Assembly: GCA_027605045.1 (NCBI GenBank)
Contig: JAQFWX010000002.1
Span: 2,356,001-2,420,000, forward strand
From: Phallus indusiatus
Taxonomy: Eukaryota; Basidiomycota; Agaricomycetes; Phallales; Phallaceae
DNA length: 64,000 bases
Direction of reading: 5' to 3'
Of this stretch, positions 11,506-23,438 are shown piece after piece. The notes beneath the pieces are model-generated. The model saw only the letters and a list, made by a program, of their open reading frames with translations, did no database searches and was not told where the DNA came from. Position 1 is the first letter of the stretch. Each line of letters begins with the position of its first letter. A program made the position numbers and the translations under genes.

Positions 11506-11736
11506 ATGCCAATGCACGCACCACAAGGTCTCAACACCATCTACTACGACAACATTAAACAAGCATCAATGATGTCGAAATCGAAGAAGACCAAGGAATC
11601 CAAAGTCAAGACGTCTATTCCTCCTTCTTCCCAGTCTACGAAAGACTACGCAGCTGCATTCGCGTCTCTCCAACAGCAGTTCGGCGCGTCTGGTCATACC
11701 CCCTGCCCAGCTTTCACTCCTAAATCTAAAGCCTGA
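11506..11736 (+). CDS. 76-residue small protein with one KDY-x2-AF-x2-LQ-x-QFG motif
   Basis: Intronless frame. It starts MPMHAPQGLNTIYYDN, then has a Lys/Ser-rich stretch (MMSKSKKTKESKVK) and ends with KDYAAAFASLQQQFGASGHT plus a short Pro/Lys tail. The C-terminal motif matches both motif copies in the 93-residue protein encoded divergently at 9800-10081. A second possible start is the Met pair at about 11569-11574. I prefer 11506 because of the TATA box about 110 bases upstream. There is no signal peptide or membrane segment. Function is unknown; it is a likely paralogue of its divergent neighbour. Confidence 0.55.
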   Translation: MPMHAPQGLNTIYYDNIKQASMMSKSKKTKESKVKTSIPPSSQSTKDYAAAFASLQQQFGASGHTPCPAFTPKSKA

Positions 11737-13754
11737 TTTACCCCGAGCTAGATACACCAATTCTATTGTGAGTTATTTATTCTTTTCGCAGTCATTGAAC
11801 TCTTTCACTCAAGTAATCACCGAACACTCAGCTTCGGCGAAATTACGGGAATAAAGCCTGCCTCTCGCGCACCTTCAAGTTACACAAAAGGATGAATGCT
11901 GTTGTTCAATTCATGCGGAGACGAATGAACACAGTTTTATGGGAGGAGGACTTCGGTCGTCCCCCTGAGGCGCGTATGAATGTAGACAAACTCTTGGGAC
12001 CTTTTTGAGAACCCTGATGCATTTCATCGACCACAGGGAGACTCAAAGAGTCGGTGTTTAGTCATGGTATACGCGCCATACATATTTTTTCTACCTCAAT
12101 TCTGTTTTTCTCTATTTCCGATTTGATTTTCCGCTGTTTGCACTTTATGCCCTATATTTTCCTTTTGTTTAAGTTTCCCGCTTTTTTCCTCCTGTAATAC
12201 TCTTTTAGTTCTGAGAATATTGGATTGTATTGGCCTCTGAAACATGAATATTATTGATAAGAACCACATCAGAGAGACGTAATTCTTGAAGTGAGCTAGC
12301 GCGAGCTTGCGGAAGACGGTGACTCGAATGAGCGCTAACTGTCGACCAATCTCTGATTACCAAAGCTTGTCTTCACAAATCAATATTTTGAAAACAACTT
12401 TCCACTGTAACTCTCATCACAGGTTGGTCTTTCTGTATGAAAATTAGGGCTTACTTTCTCAACAGATTTGCGATGTCCCACTATAATAATATATGACTTC
12501 ATATTATCGGCAGAAAAGCCAATTTGAATATACCAGGCAATAATGCCATTGCCGATTCATTTGCTGTCAGTCATGAAGCTGACCATGCTTCTTGAAAACA
12601 AGGAGACCATAATTATCTGACAGTATCATATTCTCATTTTTTCATCCTTACAGTCTTACAAAAGCACCATCATTTATTCAACACCACTTGTAGCTACTAG
12701 CTGAGTGATTATTGTTATCAAATGAGTAAACAGCGTACCCTAACATTGCATCTATCTGATACCGTTTAATGCTTCTAAGCAACAATTGCATAACATCCTG
12801 CAAAATGATGAGCTGGATTTCTCCTAGATTGAAATGAAATACTGGTCTCCCTACAAATATTGTATACACACCTTTTGTGTCCACAAAAGTTTTGCTTTCA
12901 TTAGACAACACCGTATACCACCCATTCACATCGTCGACTACAAAATAGTGCTGTATCAGATCACACGGCTCTTCATTACCTTTATCGATGAGATGTCGTT
13001 GCGTCTTGATACTGGGGAAATATATACACTTCCACTAAACTACGTCTATTCCCAGCTCAGTGTATAGTAACACACCGCTCCGTAAATTCAGCGTTGAAAC
13101 CTGTAGAGCACTGAATACTAAAAGAATATAAAAGAGCAATTTACTTACGAGACCGCGCTTGATTTGGCTTGTATACATTCTTTTCTTAGCCTGTTGTACA
13201 TACCTACATTCTGAAAACATATCCGACGTCAACATTTATAAACACCTTGCAGTCTATCATGATGCCGAGAGATGTAAATTCACGACAAAAACTTCAATAA
13301 TACTAAACAGGAATATGAGTATCGTAACACAAAAAAACACTTGGTGAAATTAATGCTGAAAACCCACCGGAAAGTCAACGAAAAAAATGCATAGAAAAAA
13401 CGCCGCCCGTTTATCAGTAGTAGAGTATGTGACACCAAGCTTTGGTCCCTGCCGCAAAGTCGGCCTTCGCCTAACTCATCACATATGTATACAACGCTCA
13501 CTCAAGTTAGAGATGCGCAGCGAGTCAAACCAAAATTAATTCGTGTCGAAATAGGGAGTATTTTTAAAAAAGTTTGACTGCTGAATACGCTCAAGATCGT
13601 TTTCACCTTTGCTTTCAAGTTTTCTTCGCTTGGTCGTTGCAAATTACAAGTTGTATACTGATTCAACATTCGGATCTTTTCCGGATTACGCATGTTAAGA
13701 TCATAGGAAACAAAGACAGACAGGTCGCATGTGTAAATACAAGAAGTCTAAATA
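11737..13754. other. Long intergenic region, possible degenerate gene on minus strand
   Basis: AT-rich 2 kb. On the minus strand between about 13235 and 12666 there are open stretches flanked by GT..AG-like signals (for example ITTLQ-like coding near 12680-12790 and GWYTVLSNESKTFVDTK near 12900). They cannot be joined into one clean frame and match no family I recognise. This could be a decayed gene or chance. Confidence 0.3.
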
Positions 13755-16700
13755 TCAAAGATTCGGCTGCTTTTCACAATCCGTCCAACGTGTACCGTGA
13801 ACGAATTTGTCAAAATTGAGTTTTTTAAGCTTTCTTTGATAGGGTCTGAATGTCATACTTGGATATTGCAAAAGATCGCGTATTTGCCATGGAACCCAGC
13901 ATAAAAGTTCGTCATTCGGACCGAGTATCCAACCATTAGGGTCGAACTTTGTCCAAGGCAGAAAGCTTGCTTTGTTCCATGATGTCAGTGCGTAATCCAG
14001 TATCTTAGTGTCTTCGGTGTGTAATTTATAATCCTCAATCAGCCTACGTATACGAGGAATGTGAGTGAAATGATTAATTGGGTGTTAATCGCTCTCATAC
14101 GACGTACTGTTCCGTTTTGGGATGCCTGGACGTCACGGTCATGCCAGACTGCGAATCATTTACATAGTCTTCGTAAAGACATGTCACGATTTCATGTACA
14201 AGCAAATCCCATATTCTTATTCCATCCGTACCAACTAATAAAAGGCTATCTCCGTATAATCCCATCTTGACGTCCGCAAGTTGTTCAAGTTGAAACGGGT
14301 TGGTGAAACGATGCTGCCTGACAAGGGTTTTAGTCTCGATGTCGTAGATACCAACGCATGGATAAGGCGCCGAAAACAATATGCATAGCCGTGTAGAATC
14401 ATTAGAGAATTCGATATTTGCGACAGAACTGTCAAGTGAGAGTTCGTCTAGCAAACTGCCCTCCTCCAGGTTCCAGAGTTGTACTATCTGATGGTCTTCA
14501 TTGGATAACCAGGCGACGTAACTTTGATTCGGGGAAAATACTGGATGCAGTACGTTTTCTGCGGAGAAGATGCTTTCCCTCGTTGTGCAGTCTGAAATAC
14601 ACAATCTGGGTGTGCTATGGAATTGAGATAGCACGCACATATATGCATTACTAGAGGAAACAGAGAGGGAAGAAATGATATATGAGTCATATAGGATACA
14701 TCTCTCTATCTTCAACTGCGACTCCGATTCCCGTTTCTCGATGAAGGCGTCATTGTTTTTCCTGTAAGCGACCCAAAATGTGGTACTCGTTGAAGAAAAA
14801 GCAAAAGCAGTCACCAGGCCTGATGATTCACTGCAACTGATCAAGGTACGAGTGCGGACATTCCATACTTTGATGTTGTTCTTGTCATTAGAGCTCAGAA
14901 GACGGTCACCGGTGGTTGAAAATGCGAGACAAGTGAACCCCGCAGGCTCAGCCGATTCGTCCAAAGTATACTTCTTCTTTTCATCGATGTTCCAAATGAA
15001 AAGTTCATGAGCCGAAGTAAAGGCTATGGACCAGTGACTCTCTTCGGGGGACACTTCAGGCAGTCCATTAGTGGCATGGATGATTTCGGAAAAGACAACC
15101 ATTCCTGTAGTGTCCAAGACTCGAAGGCAAATTTTTTGCAACGAATTGTCCCAGCCCCCCAAAACAAGATATTGGCCCTTGAGCCTAGCCATGTAAACAA
15201 CAATATCTATAAACCGAGGGCGCCGGACTTTTAAACTACCATCATTGTGCTCTTCAATCTCGTTCTGATAAAGGTCATCCCACGCTAAGACGTGCGTCGT
15301 GTCATTTATGCTGAATGCTACGTATTTCGCATCAGATGATAGGGCGCTCCTATGGATAATAGCCCACATATTGTATTTTATAAACCGCTGTGAGATTTCT
15401 TCTGTTGATAATTTCCAAACCCAGCGTGTGTATCCGCTAGAAAGAAGTAGATCATTTCCATTTGTGGAAATGACAAGTCTTGCTTCCTGCGACGTCTGTA
15501 GGGTAAGTAGGATAGGACTCGGTTCATGCCGGAAAACCAACTGCCCCGTTTGAATGTCACAGAGTTTGTAAACACAAGGAAAGGCGAGAATCACGTGGTT
15601 GTCCCCGAGCACCACAGCCAAAGGATGATCGTCCGTAATTGGCAGGGATGGAAGGAATTTTTTTTCTCGGGTTTCCCAAAGACGGAACACCATAGTCTGT
15701 CTCCTCAGACTCTGAGGAGACAGAAAGCCAAAAAACCTTCCGCTTGGGGAGAAAGATCCGTGAAAGCTGGCCTGGACTTCTGAAATGTTTTCGGAAAAAA
15801 ATTCTTTTCGACTCTTCCTCTCATAAAAGAACAAGGTTGAACGATCCTCGAAGGCATTATAAAATCCATCCGGGGAGATGGTGCAGTAATTATTAGGACG
15901 GTATTCTCCCGGACCTGAAGCAAATTCTTCATTGGACTCATATGAGGCCTTTTTGGTTTTCGTCTCCAAAGTCACAATGCTTCCATCTTTGAAACACCAG
16001 TAAACCAATTGCCCATCCAATGAAAATACCACATTGCATGGGGCAGTTACACTCTCCTCAGTTATCTTCCGGTAATGAATCTCGCCAGTGACATAATTCC
16101 ATACCCATAAATCCCCATTTTCGAAGCCTGCAGCGATTTGTCTGTTCTTGGGGGAGAATGCGATTGTCTCTACGTTCGACGAAGGATGTCTTTGCACAAT
16201 GCTGTTTTCGATCGCAGGCCGGAGGCTTATAGGTGGATTGACTCGGGTATCCATGCTTAGAAGCTGCGGGTATCGGGGAAGAAATTGTTGAGATATGAAT
16301 GAACTTTTTGAGATATAAGGAAGGGTGGAAAGGTAAAGATGCGGTGTGCTCTCCATAATCATATCTCCAAACTCCGAAACGAATTGTGATGCCTCGACGG
16401 CCCAAGCAGCTAATGTGGGATTTTTATCCTACGAAAAAAAATTAACGGCAAATTGTTAGAGGCCAGAAACGAGGAAGCTTACTTTGACCACGATGTTTAG
16501 ACACTTCATTCCAAAATGTCCCTGTTCAACCTCTCTTAAAAGGCTGAGAACTTCAAACAAGTACAATAACTTGTTGCGCATTAAATCATAAATTTCGTCG
16601 AGGAGCCCCTGACTAATTTTCGAACATTCCAAGTGGTATGCCCAAAAACAGCATGCATACGACAAGTAGGATGGGATTTTTTCCGCCACTCGAATTTCAA

Positions 16701-19149
16701 AATTGGGTATGTCTCGATTGCGTTTGTGTGATGTTTCTAGTTCGCATATGTTGAACCGGAGCATCCGATTCATGACCCGTAAACATGCGTCCGTGAAAGA
16801 ACTTTGGTCCGATGTATCGATGTAATATCGGTTCGGAATTCCGGATGTTTGTTTGGGTTCGAGGAAAAAGTCGAAAAGGGAGGCATGTATTGGTCGAAGT
16901 TTGACGGTCAATTTGTCAATGCCGATGAACAGGGAACTCAATACCTTCAATACAACTTTGACGTCCTTGCTGTCCCCGCAGATAGATCCAAAAAGCTCCT
17001 GCAAATCCGAGACTGAAAATGATTTCCGCGCAACTATAAGTGCCCCGACGCATTTTTTCAATGCATCCACATATTCGGGATGGCTGCATTCTTGATGAGC
17101 GTCGAGGATCTGGTGATACTTCTCGTACACAGAAGAAGGAGGTTTGGAAAGTACGGCTTTTAGTCGCTGCGCTGCGTTGAATGAATCGAGTTCCTTAATA
17201 TGGATACACGTGAGTCTAGCCCATATAAAAAGGTTTTCGGCTTTATGAGCTAATAAAGAACGCCAATTTTCGTCTACTGCATCCAGCGTCTTCGCCATGT
17301 CTTTAAGCTCCTCGAAGATGAATTTTTGGATGTCATTATGTGTATCAACGGGATCAATTTCTGCCATGTGTTTGCAACAAACATTCTGACGCTCATGGAA
17401 TAGAGCGATGTCGTGTTCCGGACGGGATGTTATTATGATACGATAATTTTTGGGAAGCTTTGAACTTCGCTCAAAAAGCAAGTTCAGAAGGATCTTGCGT
17501 TCTTTTTGGTCTCCGGCTTCGTCCAAAGCATCTATGATGATAATCATCCGTTTCGTTGTCCCCTCCGACGGTTTAATCATCATTTCGTCGAACTGCGTTT
17601 CGGGATCCAGAGACTTCCTAATCGCAATATCGTCTTTGACAGCCTCCACGAGGTTTCGTTGCCATCGAACATTGCGATCGGCCAAGTTACGGGAAATAGT
17701 ACTGAAGAGGTATTTTATCATTCCCTTATTGCTTTGGCTAAAGCGAAAGAATGACCCGTTCAGTTTTTCGGCAATTGTGTGAGCGACCGCGGATTTGCCG
17801 GTTCCAGCCTGTCCGCTGAGGATGAGAACGCGTTCGTCCGTATCCTTATTAACCCATTCCTCTATCTCTTTAATGAGTTTTACACGGGTTTCTTTAAGGC
17901 ATTTTTTCTCATTAACAAATCCGACATCATCGGCATATTGTATATCACCAAGGAGTCTGAAAATCTCTGACAGCGACATATGAGGAATCAAGTACATATT
18001 ACTAGGCAAGGCTCACCCATATTTGATGCTATGTGGAGCAACAAGAAATCTCGATTTTTTTCCTTAATCTTATCAAATGATTTCTTGAAACCCGAAATCT
18101 TGTCATCGCAGATTGATCCTTTCATAAAATTTATCGCTAATAAAATATCACATGACTCGCATCTGAAAGTTCTGAGAGCGAAAGGAAAGGTAATTACCTG
18201 CATGTTTCTCCGTGTAGTCTTTGATGAATTTGGTGCATTCACAAGTCGTATTAATAAGAAGCCACAATTGATCACTTCGGATGTCTCTGAGAGTGGACAG
18301 TCGGTCCCATTCATCTATGTACTCGTAAGTAGACAGCAATATTTCAAATAATTCTTTGATGTTTTGAGCCCGAGCATCATTCGCTTTAAAGGCCTGAGGG
18401 GCAGGTAATTAAAGGTACACATGTGAAAATACAAGATTGTGCTCTTACATTTGGGATTATAGATACAATTTCCCAAATCTGTTGGGCTAGCGGATTGAAC
18501 TAGACGAAGGTCTTGATTAGAATATGCTTACGAAACAGGAATAAACGCAAACCGCAATAATAGGATCTATTGCCGTCTTTACGATTCCGAGATAAGTGAG
18601 AAAAGTGGACCAGGACTTTCCTTCGGAAAAATAGAGATTCTCGGTCTGCTGTTTTGCTCTGTTGAAAATATCCTGGAAGCGATCTTTTTTGACGGTAAAG
18701 CTTAGTAAACTTTTCTTTCCCAGTTCAATGTTACGGATTTCTGAGATATTTTATAAACCAGATCTTGAAAATAATGCTGTGAACATACCAAATGACTCCC
18801 TCCCGGAAAGTAGATCGGAAACGGTAATTGTTGTATAGTCTCCGATAATGGATCCCGAGTTATCATGTACCTCTTTTTTCATCACAATTTCGAAGTGAAT
18901 TGTGAAATTGGCAGTGGGGGAATAGCTTTTTAAATTAGACTGGTTAGCCAAAAAGGCTGTGATTATATTGAACATGATAAATCACAGGGTCTGTTCGCTC
19001 CAAACAATTTGCTTTTTTCCCTTAGATTTTCCTTCGACTGGTTTCAGTGACAGTGATTTCTTATCGTCATTGGTAATCTTGGTGATTTTGATTAAGAAGA
19101 TCCGTTTGTGAACCTTGAGCGAAGGGACCGGAGGGTTTGATAGTTCCAT
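13755..19149 (-). CDS. NLR-like STAND NTPase: C2-like N-terminus, NACHT, beta-propeller repeats
   Basis: A fungal NOD-like receptor, likely an intracellular sensor for non-self or heterokaryon-type recognition; the ligand is unknown. Exon 1 (19149-18986) starts MELSNPPVPSLKVHKRIFLI. Splicing to 18925 gives VWSEQTLYSPTANFTIHFEI and IIGDYTTITVSDLL, a C2-like beta domain. Helical exons follow (about 18720-18020). The NTPase has Walker A GQAGTGKS (17791-17814), Walker B MIIIIDALDE (17518-17547) and sensor RIIITSRPEHD. An intron near 16390-16490 leads to SSFISQQFLPRYPQL and about 700 residues of WD40-like repeats (AFSPKNRQIAAGFENGDLWVW, FSTTGDRLLSSNDKNNIKVW). A last intron near 14075-14095 adds GWILGPNDELLCWVPW and a tail ending at TGA 13755-13757. 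All key NTPase residues are present, so it looks intact. It is a single gene, not separate NACHT and WD40 genes. Confidence 0.82.
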
Positions 19150-20283
19150 ATCTACAAAAACAGTGAGCTGCAGCCTGCGACATAGATCGTGTTAATAATC
19201 TCGTACTGGAAATCGTATATCGATACTGTTCAAGCCTGCGAGAAAAATTAATGATTTGCCAAATCTAATATCAATCAATTTACAATCCTGATGACATTAC
19301 GATATATGTATATCCTTATAAACAACTTGAGTTGCTAAAACCTATGAAGGTATGAGAAGGTAGATATACAACAAAAAGCACGGTCGACTGGATGATAATC
19401 GATGAGGATTAAAATATTAAGGCTTCGTACACGTGTTCTAGAAAGAGCGGGTAAACCAGGACGCAAGGAAATTCCCATGAGCTACTGTTTAAATGAGTTT
19501 TAGTTCATATATTGAACTTAATCATGACACATATAAACGCCTACGGTTCTTTATTAAAAACAAGGTTCAGCGATGTGTCGCGGTTGGGTCTGGTTAGGTT
19601 CCATAGACTCCGGGCCCAGAAGCTGATGTAGATAGAGGGAAAATACACGCGAACTTGAATACAACAATACCGATTCCATATACTGGCCAGAGTATGCAAA
19701 ATGGCGACGTGCGGATCCGGATCGTCACTAGTCTCTTTAAGCTTTCCAGAGTAGAAGAACCACCCTTTGTTATGTGATTCTTGTGATATAATTCTCTTCG
19801 AAGAATAATACAGCGACGTTGACCTGGGACATGGGACATAAGGACGGCGAGCCAACTTGACCTTTATGATAGGCTTTGATAGCCGTCTGCAAGAAAGCGA
19901 TGAATCTCGGAGCGCCCATGAATCAGCCGGGGAATCCTTCTTTTTCACCAGCGCGTAATCTTTGCTAGCTACACCATCTCGACGCTTTCACTCGTTTTCA
20001 AACCTCCTATCGTGATACCTAATCATTCATTCACTTACATAACAGCTCCCAGAATTCGTGGAGCAAACAAAATATCTTTAAACTCATCCAGACAGCAGAA
20101 CCACCTTGAACCATCTTCACATGACACGTCAACGCGAACTCCTGTCAATTGACAAAGCTGATCTGATCCTGTGCCTTTTTGAGAATAATAGTTTTTTGAT
20201 CATATTTCTCAGAGACGTGAGGACAGTATTAACTTGCAAGTTTCTTTTTTTTAAATTGTTGAGAGTTTACGAGTATGTCAAGG

Positions 20284-20385
20284 GCGCCGTAGCCCAGAGG
20301 TAGTCATGCTAGCTTGCTAGCTATGGCCAGGTCCTAGGATGATATATCTGGGCATGACAATTCTTATTGCTCTCTGACTTTTTTC
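20284..20385 (+). repeat. Possible tRNA-derived SINE fragment
   Basis: The sequence has a perfect Pol III box A (TAGCCCAGAGG, about 20290-20300). About 40 bases later comes a poor box B-like GGTCCTAGGAT, and then a T6 run near 20380 that could stop Pol III. The cloverleaf does not close, so it is not a functional tRNA. A degraded SINE head is the best guess. Confidence 0.3.
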
Positions 20386-20591
20386 TTTCTTTTCCCACTC
20401 ACTCACCCATTTTTCTCCTGATGTATTAAGTTGTCATCTTCAAGCATTTTTCGTCTTAAGTTCATTTCAAGATAGACTGTTAATTGGAATAAGTTTCCCA
20501 GATTTCGCCCCATGTTCAAAGCCATTCAGGCATATATAGTATTTTCTGAGATGCAAAAAAGAGCAAGAGGACTAATAAAATGCGAAAACGA

Positions 20592-20629
20592 CAGTACCAC
20601 CGCTGTGCGGTAGGTTTGAGGTGGTACTG
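20592..20629. repeat. 10-bp perfect inverted repeat (hairpin)
   Basis: CAGTACCACC (20592-20601) and GGTGGTACTG (20620-20629) are exact reverse complements around an 18-base loop. It lies about 470 bases before the O-methyltransferase start. It could be a regulator site or a remnant of a small mobile element. Confidence 0.4.
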
Positions 20630-21099
20630 GGTTCGGACACATCCGGCGGAGATTGGCCACCTGACGTAGTACGTAATCCTTTTCCTTTGAGCAATCCTCG
20701 CCTTTCCCGAAGTCTGGTTATTCTCTACATCCTTTTATAAAGTCCCTAGCTTCACCAGGCTTTCCATTGAAATGGTTGATTCGGAAATAAACATGAGAAA
20801 GGGATGAACTTGGCATCGACAAATGGACAATCCCCAAAATAACCTCAAAACTCTTGTGACTGTGCGGCTTATCCGGTGCACCCCATCCCGTACTTGACTT
20901 TTATTGGGCTAATTAAGCCGATGGTTGAGTTAAATCTCCCAGATATCACGCAATTAGTGGTGGTGCCTCAAGATTGATATACAATATCTGAAATGCTTTG
21001 CCTCCGCGCGGGCTAGCTCGACCGGTACGTTCCCTTCACGATCAACTTGCTCCTCAAACCATTCACTCAATATCCCAGTTTCACTAGTACATACATACC

Positions 21100-23050
21100 A
21101 TGTCTAAGGTCTCCCCCTTACGCCAGCTAATCGATATAATGTCTCAATCCGTCGATAAGATCGAGGCCGAGATGGAACGAGCTAATCTTCAGTACCCCAG
21201 TCTTGACGAGCCTTCAAATCCATTCTCTCCAGAAGAAGTTGCATCTATGGCACCTGCGGTTCGCCAGTCGGCTGCTTTAATCACCTCTGCATGTGCGCAG
21301 CTGAGCGCAATTGTCGATGCCCCCATACTTACCTTATACAACGCTGCTGGTGGGGTACGCCCTGAGTTTACAAGTTATCTCCTGTCTGTCTTAAATCCAC
21401 TGTTTCAGTTTCACCTCAGTTCTTGTATTCGCGTCGCGACAGAAGGTAACTTGCCGGAGATTCTAAGAGAAAAACCTGGTGGTATGCATGTGAATGACAT
21501 TGCCGCAAAGTGCGGGGTCGATCCCCCGAAATTAGGTGAAACCCTTGAAATACTACGAAGTCTCCTCACTGGTCTAATGAGCTTAAATACAACTCCAGCA
21601 CGAATTATTCGCCTTCTAGCTTCACACCATATATTCAAGGAGGTGGACGTCGATACTTTCGCGAATAACCGGCTCTCTTCCATGCTGGACACTGGCAAGG
21701 CTCTGGAAGACATCATTGCTGAGTTTGTAGACTGACATTCATATCTGTCTTTTGTCTTCTTACATTTCGGTTAGTCCAGTCAACAAGCATACTAATACTC
21801 TTGGGATAACTGCTCTGTTTGAACATACGTATGTATAACAGGCGGTCCGAAAGCATTCTCATCCTTCCACTCATTTCTTTTTCAGAGCAGACGAAATTAT
21901 GAAGGGTGCAGCCTACATGTCTGAATCATTACTCAACTTCGCGACTCCGTCTTCAAAGACCCTTCAACAGACCCCATTTGCTGTATGTCTCGATTTGTAT
22001 TCGAAGAATTCCGATATTCGGATTATAAGCATTTTTTTTAGCTTGGGCTCAAGACAGAGACGTCCTTTTTTGATTGGCTTGAGGAACCTTCAAATGAGTA
22101 TAGATTTAAACGGTTCGCCGCCGCTATGCAGGGTGTTACAAGAGGCGAACCTCCCAACGTGATCATAAACAGTGGCTTTGAATGGGGAAGTTTAAGCCCC
22201 AACGCTGTCATAGTAGATGTAGGAGGCGGAAAGGGCCACGTTTCGCTTGAGATCGCTCAACAATATAGTCATCTACGTTTCGTGGTGCAAGACCGCCCAA
22301 GTGTCATAGAAGAGGCTAAAGAGGTCAGCGGATGTGTTGATGATGTACTGATTCCTAGCTGAAACCAATGAAGTTCTGGGAGCAGAACATGCCTTCCGCT
22401 TTGAAAGATGGTACTGTCACTTTGCAAGGTATGATTTCTTTTGCTCTTTCATCCTATTTAGACATTCATCAATGACATGCTTCTTCTTTCAGTACACGAC
22501 TTCTTCACTCCGCAACCCCAGTCAGACGTTGCTGTTTTCTTATGTCGTATGATTTTGCACGACTATCCTCAAGATAAGGCTAAAGTGATTCTCGAAAATC
22601 TTCGAGCTGCGTCGGGTTCACAAACGAAGTTGATATTTTTTGAAGAGGTGAGTACCTGAAGGAACACAGAAAAAAGAAATGACAAAATGAACTTGCAATC
22701 GCCTAATACTGTATATCTCCAGCTTGTTCCATATGCCTGTCATGAACCTTCCCCCAGTTCAAAAGTCAGCGCGAAAGTTCACGTTGTACCTCCGGAACCT
22801 TTGTTGGCGAATATGGGCAAAGCTAATGCTGTGCATTACTTTGCAGACATGCAGGTATTAGATAACCCTTCCGCCTGTGAACACGTACAATAGTCTGATA
22901 ATCCTACCTTAGATGCTTGTTTGTTCAGATGGCGAGGAAAGAACTGTAGGCAGGTTTGAAACGCTTCTTGGATCGGCTGGGTGGAAGCTGGTTGATGTTA
23001 ACTCTATTCCCGGATCTATACGTACTCAGTTTGTGGCCATTCCCGTGTGA
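21100..23050 (+). CDS. SAM-dependent O-methyltransferase A (plant COMT-like), first of a tandem pair
   Basis: Transfers methyl from S-adenosylmethionine to a hydroxyl on an unknown small molecule; cytosolic. Exons join to give MSKVSPLRQLIDIMSQSVDK, then after intron 1 REKPGGMHVNDIAAKCGVD, HHIFKEVDVDTFANNRLSSM and DPVNKHTNTLGITALFEHT. FFDWLEEPSNEYRFKRFAAA, the SAM loop VIVDVGGGKGH, LRFVVQDRPSVIEEAKE, the catalytic-His segment MILHDYPQDKA and GEERTVGRFETLLGSAGWK follow. TGA is at 23048-23050. At least nine introns sit at the same places as in the next gene. The open frame running to 21735 contains retained introns and is not the real protein. Length is about 450 aa. All motifs are intact. Substrate cannot be told; no polyketide or terpene backbone gene is nearby. 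Confidence 0.85.
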
Positions 23051-23298
23051 TCATAGTTACAATAACATTACAAGTTGTCATTGGTACTACCGTACTAGCA
23101 GGCTTTCGGCGTTCGCCGAGACAGCTTGATCCGAGAGCGCCCAAATCAAGCCTTTGCTTTTCGCCAGAACCGCGTTCTACACCTTTTCATACTCTTTCAT
23201 ACTGTGGCTTGACAAGCTCAGTTTGGACTGTCTACATTTTCCGAGGAGGTATCATTCCAATTCCATTTTCAGTATGACCCCCACAAATCGTGCCTGGA

Positions 23299-23306
23299 TA
23301 TAAATA
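23299..23306 (+). promoter_or_regulatory. TATA box candidate for O-methyltransferase B
   Basis: TATAAATA, 133-140 bases before the ATG at 23439, within the 390-base spacer between the two tandem methyltransferases. It suggests each copy has its own promoter. Confidence 0.45.
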
Positions 23307-23438
23307 TTTAGGACAATTTGAACCGCTGGGCATATTTCACCGTGCCCGCAATGGATTTGGATATATACCACAGTCTTCATCTCCACGGCACATTCTGCGA
23401 CAAAACGAATTTTCACCAAGCTCAAACACTGCTACGTA

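Larger units (their letters stand above)
19150..21099. other. Long intergenic region with SINE-like and hairpin sequences
   Basis: Spacer between divergent genes (the NLR on minus, O-methyltransferase on plus). A 135-codon minus-strand frame at 19541-19948 has no recognisable features. A tRNA-like candidate (20284) and a 10-bp inverted repeat (20592) are listed separately. The last 100 bases are the leader of the methyltransferase. Confidence 0.45.

Noticed and set aside
12666..13235. Possible multi-exon gene on the minus strand
   Set aside because: Exon phases cannot be reconciled and no family is recognised, so only noted as possible remains.
19541..19948. 135-codon frame on the minus strand
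   Set aside because: No domain, no conserved splice logic and no neighbour relation; left in the intergenic note.
21411..21735. Unspliced extension of methyltransferase A to a stop at 21735
   Set aside because: Comparison with the tandem copy shows introns at the same places; the frame contains retained introns.
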